This document shows positions 6,222 through 12,325 of a stretch of DNA of 12,325 nucleotides, one piece after another; within the stretch, counting starts at the first letter, position 1; each line of letters opens with the position of its first letter. This DNA comes from DASPXY01 sp038227745. Its GTDB lineage: Bacteria > Planctomycetota > Planctomycetia > Gemmatales > Gemmataceae. Below the pieces are notes generated by a model. It saw only the letters and a program-made list of their open reading frames with translations. It had not been told where the DNA came from and searched no databases. The DNA is taken from the NCBI GenBank assembly GCA_038227745.1, contig JBBRPS010000258.1:1-12325 (forward strand), in the 5' to 3' direction. A program made the position numbers and the translations under genes.

Positions 6222-7508
6222 ATGCACGACCACCACGCAAGCCTCTCGGGTTCCATCCAGACCGGCCTGGCGGCCTACTACTTCCTCGTCGCGCTGCTCA
6301 ACGTCGGCTTCGCCCTGTACTGGTTCCGCTCGCAGCGCAACCAGGGCCAGGGCATCCTCTGGTCCGCCGTCGCGGCCGTCTTCTTCATCCATGCGTTCGC
6401 CTACTTCTTCGGCGCGGCGTGGATCCTTCCCCTCGGGATCCGTCACTTCGTCGATAGCTTCATGAACGCCGTCAGTTACTTCGTGCTGGCGGTCGTCGCC
6501 TTCATGCTGTTCCTGCGCTTCCGCCGCATCGTGACCGAACCGCCGGTCGCCTGGGCCATCTTCAACATCGCCCTGCTCGGCGGCGGCTGGGCCATGACCG
6601 ACCCGAACTTCCAGCGCATCATCACCAAGGCCGACAACGTCCCGATCGTGCTGCTGATCTTCCTGGTCGGCTTCTTCACCTGGCTCGGCATGCGCCAGGC
6701 CGTCGTCAACGACGAGCGCCTCGCCCGCGGCGAGCCGCCGGCCGAAAAGCTCGAAGACGACAAGGTCCTCGTCTGGCCCGACCTCGTCTACACCGAGCTG
6801 ATCGCCATGATCGTCTGCACGGTGGTCCTCGTCGTCTGGGCGGTCGTCCTCAAGGCGCCACTGGAGCAGCCCGCGTCGTCGTCGCGCATCCCCAACCCGT
6901 CGAAGGCGCCGTGGTACTTCCTCGGCCTGCAGGAGATGCTCGTCTACTTCGACCCGTGGATGGCCGGCGTGGTGCTGCCGAGCATGATCATCGTTGGCCT
7001 GCTCGCCATGCCCTACATCGACTACAACCAGAAGGGCAACGGCTACTTCACCTACGCGCAGCGCAAGTTCTCCATCACCATGTTCCTGTTCGGCTTCCTG
7101 GTGCTGTGGGTGACGCTGATCGTGCTCGGCACCTTCCTGCGCGGCCCGAACTGGAACTTCTTCGGCCCGTTCGAGGCGTGGGACCCGCACAAGAACGTGC
7201 CGCTGAACAACGTCAACCTGTCCGACTACTTCTGGCTCGGCCTGTTCGGCCAGGCGATCGAGGGCAAGGGTTGGTTCATCCGCGAGCTGCCGGGCATCGT
7301 TCTCATCCTCGGCTATCTGCTGCTGCTGCCGCCGATCCTGGCCAAGACGGTCATGCGGCCCTTCTTCATCAAGATGGGTTTCACGCGCTTCTTCTTGCTG
7401 GTCACGCTGATTCAGTTCATGGCCCTGCTGCCCATCAAGATGGTGCTGCGCTGGACCATCAACCTGAAGTACATCGTGTTCATCCCGGAAGCGTTCTTCA
7501 ACATCTAA
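6222..7508 (+). CDS. Enlarged cytochrome b subunit IV-like protein with extra N-terminal membrane domain
   Basis: The 428-residue protein has about ten predicted membrane helices, against three in ordinary 160-residue subunit IV (PetD). Residues about 185-306 are the recognisable subunit IV core: helix E (187-210), a Qo loop with NPSKAPWYFLGLQEMLVYF (225-243), helix F (247-265) and helix G (285-306). The Qo motif reads A-P-W-Y (229-232) instead of P-E-W-Y. Residues 1-160 add about five helices (14-36, 45-66, 80-99, 109-126, 140-158) that I do not recognise, and the C-terminal part has two more (357-375, 389-408). Together with the b6 subunit it should complete the quinol oxidation site. A His-rich MHDHH begins the chain; the ribosome site is weak (AGGT at 6212-6215). 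The subunit IV core is well supported; the role of the added domains is unknown. Confidence 0.85.
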   Translation: MHDHHASLSGSIQTGLAAYYFLVALLNVGFALYWFRSQRNQGQGILWSAVAAVFFIHAFAYFFGAAWILPLGIRHFVDSFMNAVSYFVLAVVAFMLFLRFRRIVTEPPVAWAIFNIALLGGGWAMTDPNFQRIITKADNVPIVLLIFLVGFFTWLGMRQAVVNDERLARGEPPAEKLEDDKVLVWPDLVYTELIAMIVCTVVLVVWAVVLKAPLEQPASSSRIPNPSKAPWYFLGLQEMLVYFDPWMAGVVLPSMIIVGLLAMPYIDYNQKGNGYFTYAQRKFSITMFLFGFLVLWVTLIVLGTFLRGPNWNFFGPFEAWDPHKNVPLNNVNLSDYFWLGLFGQAIEGKGWFIRELPGIVLILGYLLLLPPILAKTVMRPFFIKMGFTRFFLLVTLIQFMALLPIKMVLRWTINLKYIVFIPEAFFNI

Positions 7509-7523
7509 CGCGCTCAGCATCCC

Positions 7524-7556
7524 ACAAAGCCCACGAGTTGCCACCCGTGGGCTTGT
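7524..7556. repeat. Stem-loop just before the octahaem cytochrome gene
   Basis: AAGCCCACG (7527-7535) pairs with CGTGGGCTT (7546-7554), with two further pairs (C7525-G7555, A7524-T7556) beyond a single bulged A, around a 10-base loop. It starts 16 bases after the subunit IV stop. It may act as a weak terminator, processing site or translational control for the last gene. It ends four bases before the ATG at 7561, which argues against that codon being the start. Confidence 0.65.
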
Positions 7557-7570
7557 CGGGATGATGCGGA

Positions 7571-7578
7571 ACGGAAAG
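7571..7578 (+). promoter_or_regulatory. Ribosome binding site deciding the octahaem cytochrome start
   Basis: ACGGAAAG lies six bases before the ATG at 7585. Upstream ATGs at 7561 and 7564 directly follow the stem-loop and have no usable site, so 7585 is favoured. Confidence 0.55.
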
Positions 7579-7584
7579 CATAAC

Positions 7585-10500
7585 ATGGCTGCCACCGACC
7601 AACCCTACCGCAACCAGAAAGCCCTTGATGTCGTCTTCGCGGTCTCGAACATTCTGCTGCTCGTCAGCATGATCTGGATGTTCGTGCAGGACTACAACCG
7701 CGAGTGGAAGGGCGAGCAGCGCGCCTTCCGCGACGTCGAGGCGGCCATGTTCGCGCGCCAGGCCGTCTACGACCTGCCCGACCCGGACAAGTACAAGGCG
7801 GCCCAGAAAGCCGTCAGCGCCGCCGAAGAGGAGCGCAAGCAGACGATCCAGGTCAAGGTCAACGGCGCGCCGAAAGAGGTCACGCGCGACCAGCGCATCG
7901 CCCAGCTCGATGACGAGATCCGCGCGCTGCGCCCGAAGAAGGAGAAGGCGGAGGCGAAGGCGGCCGATGTCAAGTCCCTCCTCGAGTCGCGCACCAGCTT
8001 CCTCAACATCGCCGTCGAGGCCCGGGCGCAACCGGAGGCCAACGCCTACCGCAAGGAGGTCAACGACCTCCAGCAGCGCCTCGACACCGCGCAGGGGGAA
8101 TTCGAGGTGGTGCTGGCGCAGATGAAGGACCACCAGCGCGAGCGCGACCAGCTCGACCGCCCCCTGACCCGGGCACGCACGGAGCTGAAGCGCATCACCG
8201 ACGACCTGCTCCGCAAGGCCCGCACCGCCGTCAAGAAGGAGTGGGGCTTCGGCGACTGGTTCCGCTCGCTGCCGATCATCGATGGCTTCGCGTCGCCCAC
8301 GAAGATTCACCAGTTCACCCTGAACGAACTGACCATCGACTACAACTTCAAGAACGTCACCCGCTTCGACCGCTGCATGACCTGTCACCAGGGCATCGAC
8401 CGGGCGCCGTACACCAAGGACAACCTCCGCGCCCTGCGCGAGGTTCCCGAGGCGATGAATGAGAAGCTGCAGAAGACCCGGGAGATCCTCAAGGAGATGC
8501 GGGCCACCTTCGCCGGCACCTCCGACGAGAAGACCATCCCGCAGCCGGACAGCCTGGTGCTCAACAAACTGCCCGAGAGCGAGCTGACCGCGGGGCGCGT
8601 CACCGAGTTCTGCGCTCACCCGCGCCTCGACCTGTTCGTCGGCTCCAACAGCAAGCACCCCGCCGAGAAGTTCGGCTGCACCTCGTGCCACGCCGGCCAG
8701 GGCAGCGCCACCGACTTCTACTGGGCGACGCACACGCCGAACAACGCCGAACAGAGCAAGAAGTGGAAGGCGAAGTACGGCTGGGGCAGCATCCACGACT
8801 GGGACTTCCCCATGCTGCCGAAGCGCTTCGTCGAGGCGTCGTGCCTGAAGTGTCATCACCAGGTCACCGACCTGGTCAGCGATGGCAATCGCCACGAGGC
8901 GCCGAAGCTGCTGCGCGGCTACAACCTCATCCGCGAGAATGGCTGCTTCGGCTGTCACGAGATCCCCGGCCAGAAGGACGGCAAGCCGATCGGCCCCGAC
9001 CTGCGCCTCGAGCCGTACCCGGCCCTGGAACAGTTGCCGGCCGGCGACCGCGAGCGGATCCTGGCCGACAAGGACACTCCGCCCGGCAACCTGCGCAAGG
9101 TCGGCCCGAGCCTGTTCCGCGTCCGCGAGAAGACCAACGAGGAGTGGGTGGGGCGCTGGATCAAGTCGCCGCGCTCCTTCCGGCCCGACACGCGCATGCC
9201 GCACTTCTACGGCCTGAGTAACAACAACAAGGAGGCCCTGGAGGGGACCGGGCAGGAGAAGTTCCCCGACGCCGAGGTCGCCGGCATCACCTATTACCTC
9301 TTCGCGGAGAGCCAGAAGTATCTCGAGGACGTCGCCGCCCTCCAGAAAGACAAGGTTGAGGGCAGCAAGAAGGACCAGGCGGACATCGACGACCTGCTCG
9401 CCCAGATGGCCAACCGTGCCCTGATGGCCGGCAAGACGAACGCGGAGAAGGACGAGATGAAGGCGAAGCTGGAGAAGGCGAAAGTCCGCCTGGCCCGCCG
9501 CCACGTGGCGCCGCCCATCGACTTCAAGGCGGGGATTGCGGCCAAGCACAAGGGCGACGCCGTCAAGGGCCGCAAGCTGTTCACCGAGCGCGGTTGCCTC
9601 GCGTGCCACAACCACGCCGGCACCACGAAGGCGCAGGGCGACGAGGGCGAGGCCAACTTCGTCGCCGCCGCCCCCAGCGTCGCCCACTTCGGCCCAACCC
9701 TGAGCCAGGTGAAGGCGAAGCTCGGCACGAAGCCCGGCGACATGGACTCCGCCCGCACGTGGCTGATCCACTGGATCACCAACCCCTGGGCGCACAGCCC
9801 GCGCACGCGCATGCCGCTGACGCACCTCGGCGACGAGGAAGCCGCCGACGTCGCCGCCTGGCTCCTTTCCCAGGAACCGACCGAGCTGGGCAGCGAGTGG
9901 GCGAACGTCAAGGTCGCGGCCCCCGAGCAGACGACGCTGGAGGAACTCGCCAAGGTTTACCTGGTGCGCATCCTCTCCCGCGCCGACCTGGGGCGGTTCT
10001 TCAAGGACGGTCTGCCGAAGGAGCGCATCGAGGAGTTGCCGCAGGACGAGAAGGATTTCGCCACTCGCCTGGCCGGGACGCAGGGCAAGAAGCGCACGGA
10101 CGAAACGCTGTGGTACGTCGGCCGCAAGGCCGTCGGCCGGCTCGGCTGCTTCGGCTGCCACGACGTGCCCGGCTTCGAGAACACCAAGTCGATCGGCACC
10201 GCCCTGAGCGACTGGGGCAAGAAGGACCCTGGCCGCCTCGCCTTCGAGAACATCGACAATTATCTGAAGGACAGCCATTTCAAGGTGGACGACTGGCACA
10301 ATCTCCAGGCGGTGGCAGAGAAGACCAAGGAGGAAGGCGCGGAGGGCAAGACGCCGTACGATGGCTTCTTTTGGGAGGCGCTGACACACCGGACGCGCGA
10401 GGGCTACCTGTACCAGAAGGTCAAGGAGCCGCGCAGCTACGACTACAAGCTGGCCCGCGGCGGCTCCACCCTCGCCTGGGACGACCGCTCGCGCATGCCG

Positions 10501-12237
10501 CAGTTCAAGTTCGCCCACCCGCACAAGTACGGGCCGGAGGGCGGGGAGGAGTTCGCCGCCCGCAAAACCTGGCAGACCGCCCTGGGCAAGGAGGTCGCCC
10601 CGAAGCGCACGGCGGAGACGGCCACCGAGTTCGAGGCCCGCGCCGCCATCGAGGAAGCCGACGCCCGCGAGGCGGTGATGACGTTCGTCCTCGGCCTGGT
10701 CGGCGAGGCGATGCCGTCGCAGTACCTCAACAACCCGTCGCCGGACCGCCTGGCGGAGGTCAAGGGCCGGCAGGTGCTCGACAAGTTCAACTGCGCCGGC
10801 TGTCACAACATCCGCCCCGGCAGCTTCGACTTCCGCGTCACCGACGCCGCCATGAAGCAGCTCCAGTACTGGCGGAAGCTGTCGAAGGGGTCGCCCGCCA
10901 CCGACTTCAACTTCCTTGAGCACAATATTTGGGACGGCAGCCGTTCCCCGCTGAAGGACGTGCTGACCGCCCACGGGGTGAGGGTGCGGCCGCAATTGCC
11001 CGTCGTCAAGAAAACCCCGACCGTCCTCGTGACGCTGACGCAAGCCCTCGCCTTCCGCGACGCCAAGGGGCATGTCCAGAACATCCGTGGTGCCAACACG
11101 CTCGGCCTGCTGCCCCAGGACATGGTCTTCCCGCCGCCCGAGGTGTTCGACTCGCCCGAAGCCATGCGCGCGTTCGCGAACGAGGAGGGGCAGTACGGCG
11201 GCCGCTTCGCCGACCTGCTCGTGAAGTACCTGATGGCGCAGTACGGCAAGCAGTACGAGGAGTATCCGCCCGGGTCCGGCGACAGCAGCCGCGCCCGCGC
11301 CGCGGCGCCGCCGCCGCTGATGAACCAGGGGGAGCGGACGCAACCCGACTGGCTGTTCCGCTTCCTGCGCGACCCGATGCGCGTCCGCAAGCTCACCGTG
11401 CTGCGCATGCCGCGCTTCAACCTGAGCGAGGACGACGCCCGGGCGCTGGTCAACTACTTCGCCGCCGTGGACCGGATCAACAACCCCGGCATCGGCCTGC
11501 AGCACCCCTACGCCACCGTCCCGCAGCGCACCGACCTGAACGACGACTTCTGGCGCTCGCGGACCGCCGCGTACGTCCAGCGCCTCAAGAGCACGCCTGG
11601 GCCGGACAAGAAGAGTTCCTACGACCTCGTCGCGAAGGAGCTGGCCCCCGCGTTCAAGTTGGCTCTCAAGGAGGGGAATGAGGAGGCGGACCGGGTCGAG
11701 GCGCGCCTCAAGACGGCCGAGGCGGAACTCAAGGACGAGAAGAAGGACGAGGTGAAGAAGAAGACGCTCCAGGAGCAGGTCAACTACCTGTCGGCCGAGG
11801 CGAAGCGCCTGCGCGAGGCCGCCAAGAAGACGACGGAAGACAGCCTGCGCGACGAGTGGCTCGGCGCGCAGGCGTACGCCCACGCCGGCTACCGGGTGCT
11901 GACCAAGGTGTGCGCCAGCTGCCACGAGGTCGGCCGCGTGCAGCCCAGCCCCGACCAGTTGCAGGGGCCGTCGCTCAACATATCGGGCGACCGACTGCGG
12001 CCGGAGTGGCTGAAGCGCTGGATCGCGCACCCGCAGCGCTACCTGCCGTACTCCAGCAGCATGTCGCAGAATTTCCCGAACACGCCGGACCAGCCGCAGT
12101 TCCAGCAGTTCATCGTGGGCACGCCGCTGGAGCAGGTGACCGGCGTGCGCGACACCCTGATGATCTTGCCCCGGATCGACGCCCTGCCGGTCAACCGCGC
12201 GTGGCTGCTGACTGGCGGCGTGGGGGAAAAGAAATGA
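7585..12237 (+). CDS. Giant membrane-anchored octahaem cytochrome c of the Rieske/cytochrome b operon
   Basis: The roughly 1550-residue protein has one N-terminal membrane helix (about 14-36) without a cleavage site, so the rest should be periplasmic. Charged coiled-coil sequence follows (about 60-215). Eight CXXCH haem sites begin at residues 264 (CMTCH), 365 (CTSCH), 420 (CLKCH), 454 (CFGCH), 671 (CLACH), 855 (CFGCH), 1070 (CAGCH) and 1443 (CASCH). Sites 4 to 8 are each followed by a likely axial Met: RMP at M538, M743, M971 and M1275, and SSM at M1493. They look like successive monohaem cytochrome c modules; sites 1 to 3 show no such Met and may be bis-His. More helical, charged stretches lie at about 582-650 and 1355-1422. 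As last gene of the operon it probably takes electrons from the Rieske protein in place of cytochrome f or c1. Family name unknown to me. A start at 7561 would add eight residues. Confidence 0.88.
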   Translation: MAATDQPYRNQKALDVVFAVSNILLLVSMIWMFVQDYNREWKGEQRAFRDVEAAMFARQAVYDLPDPDKYKAAQKAVSAAEEERKQTIQVKVNGAPKEVTRDQRIAQLDDEIRALRPKKEKAEAKAADVKSLLESRTSFLNIAVEARAQPEANAYRKEVNDLQQRLDTAQGEFEVVLAQMKDHQRERDQLDRPLTRARTELKRITDDLLRKARTAVKKEWGFGDWFRSLPIIDGFASPTKIHQFTLNELTIDYNFKNVTRFDRCMTCHQGIDRAPYTKDNLRALREVPEAMNEKLQKTREILKEMRATFAGTSDEKTIPQPDSLVLNKLPESELTAGRVTEFCAHPRLDLFVGSNSKHPAEKFGCTSCHAGQGSATDFYWATHTPNNAEQSKKWKAKYGWGSIHDWDFPMLPKRFVEASCLKCHHQVTDLVSDGNRHEAPKLLRGYNLIRENGCFGCHEIPGQKDGKPIGPDLRLEPYPALEQLPAGDRERILADKDTPPGNLRKVGPSLFRVREKTNEEWVGRWIKSPRSFRPDTRMPHFYGLSNNNKEALEGTGQEKFPDAEVAGITYYLFAESQKYLEDVAALQKDKVEGSKKDQADIDDLLAQMANRALMAGKTNAEKDEMKAKLEKAKVRLARRHVAPPIDFKAGIAAKHKGDAVKGRKLFTERGCLACHNHAGTTKAQGDEGEANFVAAAPSVAHFGPTLSQVKAKLGTKPGDMDSARTWLIHWITNPWAHSPRTRMPLTHLGDEEAADVAAWLLSQEPTELGSEWANVKVAAPEQTTLEELAKVYLVRILSRADLGRFFKDGLPKERIEELPQDEKDFATRLAGTQGKKRTDETLWYVGRKAVGRLGCFGCHDVPGFENTKSIGTALSDWGKKDPGRLAFENIDNYLKDSHFKVDDWHNLQAVAEKTKEEGAEGKTPYDGFFWEALTHRTREGYLYQKVKEPRSYDYKLARGGSTLAWDDRSRMPQFKFAHPHKYGPEGGEEFAARKTWQTALGKEVAPKRTAETATEFEARAAIEEADAREAVMTFVLGLVGEAMPSQYLNNPSPDRLAEVKGRQVLDKFNCAGCHNIRPGSFDFRVTDAAMKQLQYWRKLSKGSPATDFNFLEHNIWDGSRSPLKDVLTAHGVRVRPQLPVVKKTPTVLVTLTQALAFRDAKGHVQNIRGANTLGLLPQDMVFPPPEVFDSPEAMRAFANEEGQYGGRFADLLVKYLMAQYGKQYEEYPPGSGDSSRARAAAPPPLMNQGERTQPDWLFRFLRDPMRVRKLTVLRMPRFNLSEDDARALVNYFAAVDRINNPGIGLQHPYATVPQRTDLNDDFWRSRTAAYVQRLKSTPGPDKKSSYDLVAKELAPAFKLALKEGNEEADRVEARLKTAEAELKDEKKDEVKKKTLQEQVNYLSAEAKRLREAAKKTTEDSLRDEWLGAQAYAHAGYRVLTKVCASCHEVGRVQPSPDQLQGPSLNISGDRLRPEWLKRWIAHPQRYLPYSSSMSQNFPNTPDQPQFQQFIVGTPLEQVTGVRDTLMILPRIDALPVNRAWLLTGGVGEKK

Positions 12238-12278
12238 CGGGCGCCGATACGGTTAGAGCGCTTTGCAGAAGGGGGGCC

Positions 12279-12325
12279 GCGCTTTGGAGTGCGGCGCTCG
12301 GCGCCGCTTTCGCTCTTTCTTTCTC
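12279..12325. repeat. Second copy of the dispersed repeat, cut by the window edge
   Basis: Bases 12279-12323 match 1814-1858 at 44 of 45 positions (the difference is C1847 versus G12312). Like the first copy, it lies just after the stop codon of a haem c protein gene, here 41 bases downstream. Its partner arm would lie beyond the window. Confidence 0.88.

Noticed and set aside
7561..7584. ATG 7561 as start of the octahaem cytochrome
   Set aside because: It directly follows the stem-loop without a usable ribosome site; 7585 is better placed. The protein is the same apart from eight residues.
6210..7595. Antisense open frame of 461 codons opposite the subunit IV-like gene
   Set aside because: It is rich in Asp, Glu, Gln and His as expected from reading a membrane protein gene backwards; no recognisable domain.
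7498..12030. Antisense open frame of 1510 codons opposite the octahaem cytochrome gene
   Set aside because: It is striking in length, but GC-rich codons leave few stops in the opposite frame. Its translation is low-complexity Leu/Val/Arg/Ala/Gly-rich with no domain, while the + strand frame has eight CXXCH motifs.

Overview
The window is 12.3 kb of very GC-rich DNA with strong G/C preference at third codon positions. All seven genes I accept lie on the + strand. The gene set (a beta-propeller/di-haem peroxidase fusion, an orphan DUF433 protein, a b6-type Rieske/cytochrome b operon ending in a giant multihaem cytochrome c) and the GC-rich dispersed hairpin repeats between genes suggest a planctomycete of the Gemmata type. 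That assignment is inference from gene style; no rRNA or marker gene is present.

Left part (1-4311), mixed genes. A 5'-truncated YVTN/YncE-like beta-propeller fused to a di-haem cytochrome c peroxidase (MauG/CcpA-like) domain ends at 1798. It is followed by a 40-bp perfect inverted repeat. Next come an inositol-monophosphatase-family phosphatase, most like HisN histidinol-phosphatase (1976-2749), a small DUF433 protein without a partner toxin gene (2821-3216), and mtnA, methylthioribose-1-phosphate isomerase (3226-4311), with its catalytic Cys and Asp present.

Middle (4312-4585), regulatory gap of 274 bases. It holds a 13-bp hairpin, a terminator-like hairpin with a T run, and a good sigma70-type promoter (TTGACA, 16 bp, TACAAC) just before the Rieske gene.

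Right part (4586-12237), a respiratory operon. The order is a Rieske iron-sulfur protein, a b6-type cytochrome b with four haem-b histidines and a cysteine at the haem ci (cn) position, an enlarged subunit IV-like protein with about five extra N-terminal membrane helices and a changed Qo motif (APWY instead of PEWY), and a roughly 1550-residue membrane-anchored octahaem cytochrome c. Together they look like a quinol:acceptor oxidoreductase of b6f/bc type in which the small cytochrome f or c1 is replaced by an octahaem electron wire. No cytochrome f or c1 gene is present in the window.

Three of the four gaps after 4311 that I can read in full contain a perfect hairpin, and a fourth holds a bulged one. 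The repeat found after the peroxidase gene recurs after the octahaem gene at the right edge. No tRNA, rRNA, CRISPR or transposase gene was seen.
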